From Leishmania martiniquensis (lineage: Eukaryota > Euglenozoa > Kinetoplastea > Trypanosomatida > Trypanosomatidae), in contig NC_090169.1 in NCBI RefSeq assembly GCF_017916325.1, forward strand, positions 624,001 to 688,000: a stretch of 64,000 bases of DNA, in the 5' to 3' direction. Below the pieces are notes generated by a model. It was not told where the DNA came from. It ran no database searches and was given only the letters and a program-made list of their open reading frames with translations. Positions 32,401-40,794 of this stretch are shown here, piece by piece (position 1 is the stretch's first letter; each line of letters begins with the position of its first letter). The position numbers were made by a program, and so were the translations under genes.

Positions 32401-35400
32401 GAGCCACAGGTCCTGCTGCATCACGTGCTCTTTCGCTGTCTGGTAGTCTGGGACAGTTTCCTGGAGGTACGGCGTGTAGAGGAGGTCGACCCACGCCATC
32501 ATCGGTACGGTTTCCAGCGTCACTGTGATTTGCCCGACCTGCAGCGCACCTCTGTAAGCCATCGTCTCCTCATCTTGTGCGATACGGAGCGAGCATGACG
32601 CGCGATCCGCTTGTGTCGAAGCCCTAGACGAAGCCGCAGAGATGACGAGGGTTGGGATGACGTTTTCAGTGCCGAGGAGGCAGCTGGCCAGCGTCACAGC
32701 GAGCCGCAGCGATACCCCTCGCTCATTGAGGTCATCCTCAGGGTCCGCCACGCGGGTCCAGTCGTGCCGACCTGTGTAGTACGCAGCGTCGAACTCGTTG
32801 AGCTCAAAGTACACTGCTGTTGGGGGGCCGGACTCATCCGCGGCGTCGTCGGCTTCTACGCGCAGGAGAAGCGAGGAGAGGTGGAAGAGAAAGCGTCTTG
32901 CCTTCGTTGGTGAGCTCACTTGCTTCGCGCCTTGCCGAACCTGTCCCGGCGGCGCGGCCGTCTCGGACAGATCGGGCGCGACACTTGCGGCTGCTATCGA
33001 CTGCGACGCCGACGAGGAATACTTCATGACGGCAGCCAGAAAGGATGTTTGCTGAAGCGCCACACGAAGGAGAGCTGTGTAGTGGAGCCGCGTCAGCGTC
33101 AGCTGCATTGGATCTAAGTTAAGGCGCCACTCCTCGCTGCTTTCTTTAGCGGGAGCGGTGGAAGCCTCAGGAGACGCGCCGTTCTGCACCCGCTGACGCT
33201 GCACACGGATGCTGAAGCGTTCCAGGAGCACCTTGCACCGCTGCCTCCCTTGCATGGCACAGAGTAGGGTGTTCTCAAGTCGAAGCACTGTTTGAACACC
33301 ATCCACGCTGTTACGCTCGGGAGGCACCGAGTCCCACATCACCGTCACTGCCTCCGTGAGGAGCAAGAGCAGTTCCTGCGTGTCCACGGCTTCCCAGGCA
33401 GCTGCCTCAAGGACGGTTGAGGCGTGGCCTGGTGTGGCGGTCACCGCTACTTCGCTTTCACCCACGAACAGCGCAAGGGTTCCGCTTCGAAGCCGCAGCG
33501 CGTAGCTGCCGTGCCGCTCGAGCGCCGTGGTGACGGTGACTGTCGAATGGAGTGAGACAGGCGCTTCGTTATCGCCAAGCAACGCCGCTGCACACGACTT
33601 CACGTGCGCACGCAGGCCGTTCAGCATTGACGTCATGTGTGCCATCGAGGGTGCAAAGAGCCACAGCGACGGCAGCTCGATGATGACGTTGTGCTGCATG
33701 GGCGCATATTCTAGCACCGCATAGAGAGCGTCTTTCGCCGGATATGTTTCTCTGGACTGTGCCGCACTCTCATCGACCACCGTAGGCAGCACTGCCGTCG
33801 TCTGGTGGGTGGCGGCCGCAGCGGGGAGCTCACCGAAGAGCTCATCAAGTAGCGTGGCGTCTCTCGGTTTCGGTGCTCCCATTGACAAGAGCGATGAGGC
33901 GCCTGCGTGGGGTGACGCATGCTCACGGGGATGAGGGGGGACGGCCACCGGAATTTGCCATGAGGTCGGCTGCTCGAGCACGAGCGGGATAGACGTCAAG
34001 ACAGAGCCGCCATTCCGACTGTCTTCCAGTGCGCAGTGGAGAAGTCGTGAAACACGCATCATTGCGTGCGACCCGTTCGAAGTTTTGCGCAGCTCGAGAC
34101 ACATTCTCGACACGGCACAGCTCAGCACAAGTAACGGCGCGGCTGCGGCGGGGCTGGAGGAGTGTGAAAGCTCCTCAGAGCATGGGACACGGCACTCAAG
34201 ACGTTGGAGATGAACGCGCACCACCTGCGTCGCCCACCTTTCACTGTGGCTATCGCCACAGAGCTGGTGAGAGGGTGTCACTGACTGCGGTGTCTGTGCC
34301 ACGTAGCGAAGGCAGCTTTCACCCAGGTGCGGATCGTCCACGATAGTCGATCTAAGAAGCGCCACTGCCTCGCCGTTTACGGTGGCTGTCACCACACCGG
34401 GTGAGTCGACCGACAGGAAGAGAGCTTTCTCTACAGGGGCCGTCGCGTCCGTTTCCGCCATCGGGTCAACTTTGGGGTTCGTTCGCCACTGCCAGCCGTA
34501 CTGTACCGCGAGTGAGGCGGCACGCGCAGCGGCAGCGCCGCCGCTCTGCACGGGTTCCACCTGTAGAACACATGAGCTGCCGCTTTCTGGGAAGGCCAAC
34601 GACCCAGTCATCAGCGTTCCGCAACCGAGCCAGAGTTGCTGAGCGGAAAAAGAGCACCGCAGCTCCCCGCCAGTAGAGCGCACCACAGAGGCGGTAGCGC
34701 CGCTAAGCCGCAGGAGGCACCACTGCATCGGCTGGCTGCCGCTTTGGTTGGAATGGGACCGCGACGGGCCCACGCCCAGGGCCGCCTCTCCCTTCACACT
34801 CAGTGTCCACGTGCTCTCCTCGGCGACTGCCTTGAGTAGTGAGGCAGGTGAAGCCGCGTTCACTACGTGCGAGGCCTCCCTCTCCGTACCAAGCAGCGTT
34901 GACGCTACAAAGTTGGCGTGGAAGACGTCCATCGCATGCGCAAGGTCAGCACTCGAGCACCACATCACGCAGGGCTCCGTCGGTGATGGTAGCACCACTC
35001 TATAGAACCTGTGCAGTGGTACGCCTGCGATCCAGAAACATCGCGCGTCGCACAGAGGCTGAGTGATGTTGACGTGCAAGCTCGGCAGGCACCACTGAAA
35101 TGGGGTTCCCGAGCCCGGCTGAGCGTGAGAGATGACCGCGCCAAACAAGTGCACGTCGAAGGCGCTGTCGACCGCCTTCATCGCCAGCGATTGGTTATCT
35201 GAGAGGGAACAGGAGACTGGTGCTTGCACGCGGTCGGTGAAGAGAAGACGGGTTACCGACAGGCGCAGGTGGGGGGCCGGCTGCAGCAGTGCCGCATTGA
35301 CGGCGTGCGCGATCCAGTCCACCTGCCTCGGCACTTGCAACTCCGCTGCTTCCAGGGCGACAGATTTGCAGATGTGCGTCCACGACACAGCTGTCTTGGC

Positions 35401-38400
35401 CTTTCGAGGGACTCGCCACAGCAGCGGGGGGCACAGAAGCGTTCCGGCGCGGAACCAGCACGGCTCTCGCTCCACCAGCGCTAGGGTGCGCGGCACAAGA
35501 CCCTCTAGCACGAATTGAAAAAGATACTTGACCAATGGGTGCCAGTAGAGCAGCCGTACGCGACGCAACACCATCTTCAGTTTTTGTTGATGGCGGATGC
35601 CTGTGATCGAGATCGAAGCAGCAGCGTCGTCCTCACCGCCGCAGTTCCTTGCTCCTAGCCAATCGGAGAGGGACAACATTGGCGGCCGCCTCTCCAGCTT
35701 CCACTCCAACGACAGCTCACTAGTCACTTCTGATTCGCTGGGCTTTGCGGCACCCTCTGGTTGCATGAGCGTAATCCAATTCGCCTTCCCTGGCAGAACT
35801 CCGGTAGGTGAAGGGCAGCACCACTCTAACTGTGGGGTCTCGGAGCGTACCTGCACGTGATGGCACGCCTCCGTCATGCGCCACTCCAGAGTAACACCAA
35901 GCGCTCTGAATCGAAGCATATGAATGCCCGCAGACAACACAGGCGCTCCGGCAGCATCTTGGACGTCCAGGATTACCTGCAGCGAAGGTACAGAGAGGTC
36001 GACATGATGAGTCAATGCGTTGCCGCCGAACTCACTAGTTTCCCACGACTGCACCTCCGCATTCGCCACGGCGCTGCTGCATACGTCCGCGTCCTCGCTG
36101 ACTTCTTCCTCCTGCCTTTCCTCGTCGTCGCCAAAGGATCGCCACCACGGATAGCCTACAATGACTGTTTCGCTGAAGAGTCGGTTGGTGAGCATCCCTA
36201 CCGTGTCCCACCATGCCTCTGCCCACTCCAGAAAAGCCGGACCGACCCGCAGCCGCATCTGTGCGGTAGATCCGACGCGCATGGCACACCACCGTGCAGA
36301 AGGCAGTGGTGACGGGCGCCTGCCGTTCACAAATCGAACGAACAACGCACCCGCATCCCCATCGGTCTGTCTGGTGGTGCCGGCCGAGGACGCGCTTGAT
36401 GGCGAGCTCAACTCCAGTAGCTTCACATCCTTGTCGTGTGACTCACTTGAACTCATGCAGGCGCACAAAGCCACCCTGTCTGCAACGCTCAGCTCGTAGC
36501 ATTGATTGTCGCGATAGCTTTCTACTCGAAGGAAAAATGGTGTTAGAGACAAGACGGCGTCGCGCCGAGAGCAAAGGCGGGCGCCGGCGCTGTCGCAAGC
36601 GATCTCTAGCGTATCCAGGCACGCGGAGGGTTCGCTCCCTTCACACGTCAGGCGTATCGATGGAAAGGAAAATGTCAACCCGTAGAGGGGCTGCTTGCGG
36701 AGCTCTGGTGCCGCGACGGCGGCATCATAACGCGCCTGCACGGAGGCGCGAAGCAGCAGCGGCGGCGACGTCTCGGCCACGCAGCAGCGGCGCAGCGCCG
36801 CTGCAAAAGCGCATGCTTCAGCGCTGCTGGCGCACTGAAAGGCAACATAGCGGCAGGGAACTGCGTGAGTACCCATAACGGCCCGACGCAGAGCCTTCCG
36901 AACTTTCTCCCGTGACAGTGCTTTGCCGGCGCCATTCTCTGCGTCCGCCTTCTCTAGCCAAACCTTGACGGCGCGCTGCAGCCAGACCGCGTTCTCAAGA
37001 AGCTCCGGTGGCACCTTCAGTTTCTCTAGCAAGAGACTCTTCGCATCACTGTAGTCCCTTCCCAGCGACTCCTCGTGATCTATGCCCCCCTGTGAGACGT
37101 AAAGGTGCACGCGAGGGCCTGTGGCGCCACTAGTAGACGCTGTCACTCCAGAATCTGTCACTCCGCTATCGACGCTCACGTGCGTGCAGCCCTTCTGCAG
37201 TGTGTAATACTGCGCTGGGAATGTTGAGCGATGCGCGTGGTAGACGACGCACACGCCAAGACGCACTTCGACTCGCTGAGGAACAGGTACACCGGCTGTC
37301 GTTGTAGACTGCTGCCGCGCCGCGGAGAACGGATGCAGGTGCTTGTAGTACGAATCCCCCTCACTTGTTGCGTGCGGTGGATCATCGTCGTCGCTGCCGC
37401 TTTGCTGCTCGGGCGCAGCGTGCCAGAACCTCCATCCTGTGGGATGAGGAAGAACGCGTAAGCGAAAGGTAGAGACCGCCTCGCCTTCTGGGCTTTTTAC
37501 GGTGCACTTGTAAGCATCATCGCGCTGCAGAATGGCTGATTCGAGCGACGCTGCCAAGTCTACCAGCAAGCTGCCAGCGGTTGTCAGCACCGACAGACTC
37601 GTGCGCGACCACGTCAAGCTCACAGCGTCGCTGGAGGACATGCGCAGGTTCCACTGCGGCAGATTAGGATGGCATCTCCCCAAAAGACTACGCTCCACCG
37701 CTGCGTCAATGGCCGTGTCAGACAGCAGCACACACCTCTCAATGGAGCGAGGGGCGACGCCAGACATCGCGCTGGACGGGAAGTACACCGACAGACGCAT
37801 GGCGGCCGCTTGCACCTGCGTGCAGTCGATCCAGTCCGTGTCGAGCGCGCCGAGCGGCTCGAAAGCAGTGATCGTCATTGCTGGGGAGGCTTTTCCGCTC
37901 ATCTGGTTCTCTCTAGCCTCCTCACGCAAACGCTCCTGCCGCTCCAGACGGTGCTCTGCATCGTTTCGCACAAGCACCTGCGTCAGCGACAGCTCGCAGC
38001 CCTGCACCTGTGGAACCTCGGAGAGGGATACAAGTACAGCCTCCACTGCCACAGACCAGTCGATGGAATGCAGTCGCTCCACCTTACGCCGCAGTACGAT
38101 CAGTCGCGCGTCCGAATCCGTCACGCAGCGCTGCTCAATGTACGTCAGGCGCGACGAGGCGGGCATGACTAGCGCCGTGAAGTCGCCATCACTTCCGGAG
38201 TTTACCGAGGGCGATGTGTGGAGTGATACGGTGCCGACACGGCCACCAACTGCGGAGCACGACAGCCCTGTTTCACGCCCCATCACGGTAAAGAAGAAGT
38301 CGATCAAGTGCCGCAGCGGCACGACATCAATGACCACCTGCACAGGCGCCAAGCCGACGCGCACGCAATGCAGCGCCGACGTCCGTGACGTCAGCTGCTG

Positions 38401-40794
38401 TGTGGATCGCCGTGTCCACTCGACTTGCACGGCGGCGTGGCGCCGGCACTCCTCCGGCAAAATAGCCCAGCAGAACTCGAGAGGAGAGAAGGTGCGCAGC
38501 CTTGATCGGAGACCTCGCACTTGTCGCTCGGTCGCGTCTGCAGTTGACGTGCAAGAATCGACAGTACCGCTCGTGCTTCGGGGGGGCGAAAACGAATTGG
38601 TCTGTGGACCATCTTGTCGTATGCCTGAACGGCATATTGAAAGAATCACCTCCTCTGTCGGCTCGTGCGCGCATTGTCGAGCCTCCAGTCCCGAGAGGGA
38701 GGCGGCTGTGATGGAGAAGCTCTCCATGGCACCCCAGTAGTACGCGGCCGGCAGGGTCGACCCACTGGCCGCACCCACGCCAACCCACTCGGCACCCACC
38801 TGAAGCGTGTGCAGTGCCACTCGCGCCAGCCTGTCGCGTGCCGGGAGGGAGGCTGCGGCTTCACGCATAGTGACAGCCGAGCTCATAGGCGCACTTGAAG
38901 CACTGCTCTGCAGCTCCACCGTGAGCGCCGCGGCGTGAAGGAAGACGACGCAGCTAGGGGTATCTCGATGACTTGACAGCTTCTTCGACGAGTCCATGGC
39001 TGCTGGATCACACGTCGGTGTGGGCAGCGATGTTTGAGTGTCGGCAAGGGCTCTCGCCTCCTCAGGGGACATGCCAAGCTCTTGCGCTATCACTGCCCGT
39101 TGCGCCTCGGTCCATTTGTCAGCCGTCATGAGTTGCACTAGCTCGCGCAGCTCGGCACGCACTTCGTCACTCAGACCGTCAGAGGACTCAGAGCTGGCGG
39201 GACTGCTTGCCGAGGCCACCGCCTGCGATCCCGAGCGCCAGAAGGAGAACCACCCACCTTTCGCCAGTGGGGTGGCAAGCGGCACCGGTGGCGCGCTGGG
39301 GCGCGCAGGGCTTGTGGTGGGTGTCTCACCTACGCCGGCTACCGCCCTCTTCTCACGCAGCAGCTTTTCAAACTCGGCACGCTCCATCTCAACTCGCTCA
39401 ATGGCGAGACGCTTTCCCAGCTTCAGCACATCGATGGCCAGCTCGTTTTCAAGTGCGGCCATCGCCATCTGCTCGTCTACTGTCAGCGGCTCCAGCCATC
39501 CCGCTGCCCCAAGAGCCGTCCGCTGCTGCCGCAGGTACAGTCGCATGTAGCGGTCGCGCTTCTGCTTCATCGAGGTGTAGGCGATCCACGAAAAAGGTGT
39601 TGGCCGGTGAACAGACGCCAGCGCGACGGCTCTGCTGTTCTGGATTTGCTGTCGCACGGCGTCTAGCGTGTACCGCCACCACATCCGCGGAGCGGTCTTG
39701 GGGCGTTCCCCGATGGGGCGGAGCCGACGGAGCACCTGCCCTTGGCGCACATGCACCAATCGCTGCATCAAGCCGTAACATGTGATGCAGCTCTCACTTG
39801 TGATGATACACGAGCACGCGCCATTCATGCGCGCGGCGACCATGTACTGCGGGGTCGACATGTCTGTGTAGACCGGCTGGTATGCAAGCTCCACTGCCAC
39901 ATCAAACGGATTCAGAAAGGGCACCTGAGTTTCTCGGCCCTCGCCCACCCAAAGCAAGGCTGAGAGGCCCCGCAAGGAAATGAGCTGCCGCGCGACGCGC
40001 TCCCCTGGGGCGACAAACGCGGGCTCGAAGCGCTCGTCGCACCCGCACGTTTTGATCTCGTTAATTTGAAAGGACAACGACACCTGCTGGCTCGTCGGCA
40101 TCACTTTGGCATCGACCTGCGTGGCGGACGAGGGCTGAGATTGCACTGAATGCTGGAGGTGTTGCTGTGGCGACTGCGGTGTGAGCGCTCCATCGGCGAC
40201 CCCGCCGCCAAACGTGGCATCGTCACCGGAGGATGCACCGGCCACGCAAGATGTGTAGTGGATCGACAGTTCCACGGCCTCAATGCGAATGTTGTTCAGA
40301 ATACTTGCCCTCAGGCGGGCAGTGAAGTTATTGTCGCTGCTGTCCGCCGCGTCTAGTGTTCGTGGTGGTACCGATGCCGGCGCTGCCGTAGAGCTGCTAG
40401 GGCGCGACAGACCTTCGCGGAACGCCAGCAGAAGTGCCTCGTCGGTTGCGAGCAGCTCCCGAGTCTTGCGCTCGCGGGCCTCTCGGGTGTCTTGGTCGAT
40501 GCTGTAGTCGGCAGTTTCTTTGTCTGCCACAACGACGTGCGCCTTTCGGATTTGCACCACGACCGACTCGGATCGCAGGCGCGTCCACGGAATGGCGATC
40601 GTCAACTCCTCGATGGTGCCCATGAGCACGCACACGGGTACGTCAACGAAGCGCAACGCATCTTGACGCACCTTCAAGTTTCGCATATGAACGAGGCCAT
40701 TCCATATAGACACCTTCACTTGTTCGCGATCGATGTTGTCGAAATAGTCACCCAGATAGGACGTGAGCAGGCCGGCGACGAACTTGTCGAACAT
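26449..40794 (-). CDS. VPS13: VPS13/chorein-family bridge-like lipid-transfer protein
   Basis: 4781 residues from the ATG at 40794 (MFDKFVAGLLTSYLGDYF). This start is chosen because the VPS13 N-terminus begins exactly here. The 27 extra in-frame codons upstream start with GTG and contain the splice acceptor. Residues about 1-115 match the chorein_N domain (YLGDYFDNID...VKVSIWNGLVHMRNLKV). The long middle part alternates short beta-rich segments and acidic/Ser-rich loops, as expected for the repeating-beta-groove bridge that carries glycerophospholipids between membranes. Around residues 3440-4000 lies a beta-rich part with NKSPYTMRF- and FNETSVPLQL-like motifs, typical of the VPS13 adaptor-binding (SHR-BD) region. 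A conserved-looking C-terminal region follows. It probably acts at organelle contact sites. Length exceeds yeast Vps13 (about 3100) and most human paralogues. Family confidence is high; the cellular site is unknown. Confidence 0.93.
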   Translation of the reverse strand: MFDKFVAGLLTSYLGDYFDNIDREQVKVSIWNGLVHMRNLKVRQDALRFVDVPVCVLMGTIEELTIAIPWTRLRSESVVVQIRKAHVVVADKETADYSIDQDTREARERKTRELLATDEALLLAFREGLSRPSSSTAAPASVPPRTLDAADSSDNNFTARLRASILNNIRIEAVELSIHYTSCVAGASSGDDATFGGGVADGALTPQSPQQHLQHSVQSQPSSATQVDAKVMPTSQQVSLSFQINEIKTCGCDERFEPAFVAPGERVARQLISLRGLSALLWVGEGRETQVPFLNPFDVAVELAYQPVYTDMSTPQYMVAARMNGACSCIITSESCITCYGLMQRLVHVRQGQVLRRLRPIGERPKTAPRMWWRYTLDAVRQQIQNSRAVALASVHRPTPFSWIAYTSMKQKRDRYMRLYLRQQRTALGAAGWLEPLTVDEQMAMAALENELAIDVLKLGKRLAIERVEMERAEFEKLLREKRAVAGVGETPTTSPARPSAPPVPLATPLAKGGWFSFWRSGSQAVASASSPASSESSDGLSDEVRAELRELVQLMTADKWTEAQRAVIAQELGMSPEEARALADTQTSLPTPTCDPAAMDSSKKLSSHRDTPSCVVFLHAAALTVELQSSASSAPMSSAVTMREAAASLPARDRLARVALHTLQVGAEWVGVGAASGSTLPAAYYWGAMESFSITAASLSGLEARQCAHEPTEEVILSICRSGIRQDGPQTNSFSPPRSTSGTVDSCTSTADATERQVRGLRSRLRTFSPLEFCWAILPEECRRHAAVQVEWTRRSTQQLTSRTSALHCVRVGLAPVQVVIDVVPLRHLIDFFFTVMGRETGLSCSAVGGRVGTVSLHTSPSVNSGSDGDFTALVMPASSRLTYIEQRCVTDSDARLIVLRRKVERLHSIDWSVAVEAVLVSLSEVPQVQGCELSLTQVLVRNDAEHRLERQERLREEARENQMSGKASPAMTITAFEPLGALDTDWIDCTQVQAAAMRLSVYFPSSAMSGVAPRSIERCVLLSDTAIDAAVERSLLGRCHPNLPQWNLRMSSSDAVSLTWSRTSLSVLTTAGSLLVDLAASLESAILQRDDAYKCTVKSPEGEAVSTFRLRVLPHPTGWRFWHAAPEQQSGSDDDDPPHATSEGDSYYKHLHPFSAARQQSTTTAGVPVPQRVEVRLGVCVVYHAHRSTFPAQYYTLQKGCTHVSVDSGVTDSGVTASTSGATGPRVHLYVSQGGIDHEESLGRDYSDAKSLLLEKLKVPPELLENAVWLQRAVKVWLEKADAENGAGKALSREKVRKALRRAVMGTHAVPCRYVAFQCASSAEACAFAAALRRCCVAETSPPLLLRASVQARYDAAVAAPELRKQPLYGLTFSFPSIRLTCEGSEPSACLDTLEIACDSAGARLCSRRDAVLSLTPFFLRVESYRDNQCYELSVADRVALCACMSSSESHDKDVKLLELSSPSSASSAGTTRQTDGDAGALFVRFVNGRRPSPLPSARWCAMRVGSTAQMRLRVGPAFLEWAEAWWDTVGMLTNRLFSETVIVGYPWWRSFGDDEERQEEEVSEDADVCSSAVANAEVQSWETSEFGGNALTHHVDLSVPSLQVILDVQDAAGAPVLSAGIHMLRFRALGVTLEWRMTEACHHVQVRSETPQLEWCCPSPTGVLPGKANWITLMQPEGAAKPSESEVTSELSLEWKLERRPPMLSLSDWLGARNCGGEDDAAASISITGIRHQQKLKMVLRRVRLLYWHPLVKYLFQFVLEGLVPRTLALVEREPCWFRAGTLLCPPLLWRVPRKAKTAVSWTHICKSVALEAAELQVPRQVDWIAHAVNAALLQPAPHLRLSVTRLLFTDRVQAPVSCSLSDNQSLAMKAVDSAFDVHLFGAVISHAQPGSGTPFQWCLPSLHVNITQPLCDARCFWIAGVPLHRFYRVVLPSPTEPCVMWCSSADLAHAMDVFHANFVASTLLGTEREASHVVNAASPASLLKAVAEESTWTLSVKGEAALGVGPSRSHSNQSGSQPMQWCLLRLSGATASVVRSTGGELRCSFSAQQLWLGCGTLMTGSLAFPESGSSCVLQVEPVQSGGAAAARAASLAVQYGWQWRTNPKVDPMAETDATAPVEKALFLSVDSPGVVTATVNGEAVALLRSTIVDDPHLGESCLRYVAQTPQSVTPSHQLCGDSHSERWATQVVRVHLQRLECRVPCSEELSHSSSPAAAAPLLVLSCAVSRMCLELRKTSNGSHAMMRVSRLLHCALEDSRNGGSVLTSIPLVLEQPTSWQIPVAVPPHPREHASPHAGASSLLSMGAPKPRDATLLDELFGELPAAAATHQTTAVLPTVVDESAAQSRETYPAKDALYAVLEYAPMQHNVIIELPSLWLFAPSMAHMTSMLNGLRAHVKSCAAALLGDNEAPVSLHSTVTVTTALERHGSYALRLRSGTLALFVGESEVAVTATPGHASTVLEAAAWEAVDTQELLLLLTEAVTVMWDSVPPERNSVDGVQTVLRLENTLLCAMQGRQRCKVLLERFSIRVQRQRVQNGASPEASTAPAKESSEEWRLNLDPMQLTLTRLHYTALLRVALQQTSFLAAVMKYSSSASQSIAAASVAPDLSETAAPPGQVRQGAKQVSSPTKARRFLFHLSSLLLRVEADDAADESGPPTAVYFELNEFDAAYYTGRHDWTRVADPEDDLNERGVSLRLAVTLASCLLGTENVIPTLVISAASSRASTQADRASCSLRIAQDEETMAYRGALQVGQITVTLETVPMMAWVDLLYTPYLQETVPDYQTAKEHVMQQDLWLSKDLALSERTPLRVANKLYSLLYLYGNGHTIHMNGARRGRLIFLDEGVTLRIMNAIICMSAPSIEAYVAAGNGSYVVIDRDTCTVVRENDAAAIRGVGVPGGNHPLPAAVELSSMDGRQVASPRWHRFSGEVQFELRIPEPRSVTGVASMLHTGTVHTGITSAQRTLILYSHMNLCLMNTRSSTTGEDELTAAFDLAHVGARSEYVAQQGNAAVDLSSLVSDWAMKVLMTEETKRCSGHGASSPVRTRTFHVSAATGVEVRARYSDAVFMARAARHAQAAASRWQEAVRRDVWSGLSSLQRGWDAPGNGSEASLASYARTPHAGRGDNASALATEAGADITCVAVSVQVPYVSFFIIDDSQDIDMPLFCINANEVHIPECSLKYQDTSAEICFALQLEYYELSQSHWAPVLEPVHVNMSLSSRNNASVVDLYDRKGYLRLSTRTSSVKLCFSSELLRNLRQLLMLRNTFDLARVDALATRGITDGAVTGTSVFYTFKIVQATGVAVVVHLPEHMANPQGVRLRAGAGYDDGTDSSCTRVLHAGQEWEFNLRRMHGKELPREHQKITVQPHHERPSSAPASRACGAVVSLAAVGVQRVPMATSGPLQRYILADVSVPRQRQGQKQVLLHTSVTFTNRLSTALLQIAPNASGGYDTVGVVPPASSQCVPVNMLRRRATFALGNVATISSPSSAPQQIKLSADSILSLGISYDSLPCLAGTVLLCVCSSVHGSRSSASDGRRDSGVGRIAMGKNFEVFSGKPDKTFFLLRVEESRRQPADVLRHPFLSPLRSVIVTAEAVVTIRNAVGVPFMVTLLTRRTQRGRRTGLFDTSPDTAIYTQVHTVAVGVDGSYGVTEMDPLEDVCLSVSLQQPNGVALAQWFAAPAGGSSTAQHQPACVYTPLDKARCDSQLVVADPVTKATLVLAIKYAQREVVLYCPQWIFNETSVPLQLADTTRPHHGDTGRCVAPLAGLSGLTVSTATVAPWEADVGGSGHCPVGRRAEPFLYNSLTAEWGRKNRRNEAGSHGLFLRLWETADAGMSRGGSQASWSDWSSKPLQVHEAAEAQVIVCVSRHKRGALWVLSCLVEMGHQASVGAYSDTRVVTIRPRWVLVNKSPYTMRFAQYSSSGGNGSLLPATQTGPFTEAVVNTLVASEVVGGRLQPLFSFMICDDGAHNVDQCHWSPPFEVHAVGERYVNLVYQARVPLAQHWPQAPPGAPNENAQGVADCLPPLRPEDIQEIDGELFVRREEAKVFNITTFVHKGCMMCVQVEEAVQPPLVLENRTSFTVCFRQRGARRVSTVFPRRRKAWTWDVPPAAGQLPAEVELWVLLNDVGRSTASGPKTTPAASARCVLNFDPQQIGHRPNSVGAFQRELEVVDAATGASSLLFVRVRGVHGISYAVSITTEPTIDAYRTLPFPQLSFTLHLASMYVLCRATGKAEGWLRDILLLAIEPVDFSFLQGARVPSDTSRPAPAGPRKDAEGCDVQRIQLRFRSFQVDDERLSAKQRVVAQLVDDRESGLQIERKLLRVTPILCCSVVALRLTPVELHIEDGFITAMMRYAEEVKAGWETLWPSRASRCLNAPGPDQGRQALLLPWQVDLERRLTAAKQLFLETQGGSTRVSQQRSQFAVPLGCRVVAIQQLVIDPLLVSLSLYRTPGAMDDPLWKLAGAASLLIGSTQDARLQWDAVQQSSVCDTIWHLIFLYRESYVKQTKKQYMSLVNIMGLDTVRSFVSDLLNAYSDTPADRRDGLWAGRRQKQRVPCRRAAHLLLDHGTSGSRSIPGGTATFLQHPSAALFPAGYAPDDRREAKEAASAITSWLPRVPERVVQLSSQRTATVAEVARGCAWDDFMAVARAPEIRAFGGGALARALAEMRGTPRYSLRSTGGGGRRPRASEVVRGAASNSIPRVACRRCVELEALREARWRNRESTPLPHPVHEGFITWEEFAHHINWYEFVDMCSDEEVRAYASLVLQGASEASCNVCILTNL

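Noticed and set aside
37532..38740. 402-codon + strand frame inside VPS13
   Set aside because: Antisense shadow of a long GC-rich gene; Ser/Arg/Thr-rich translation without a domain.
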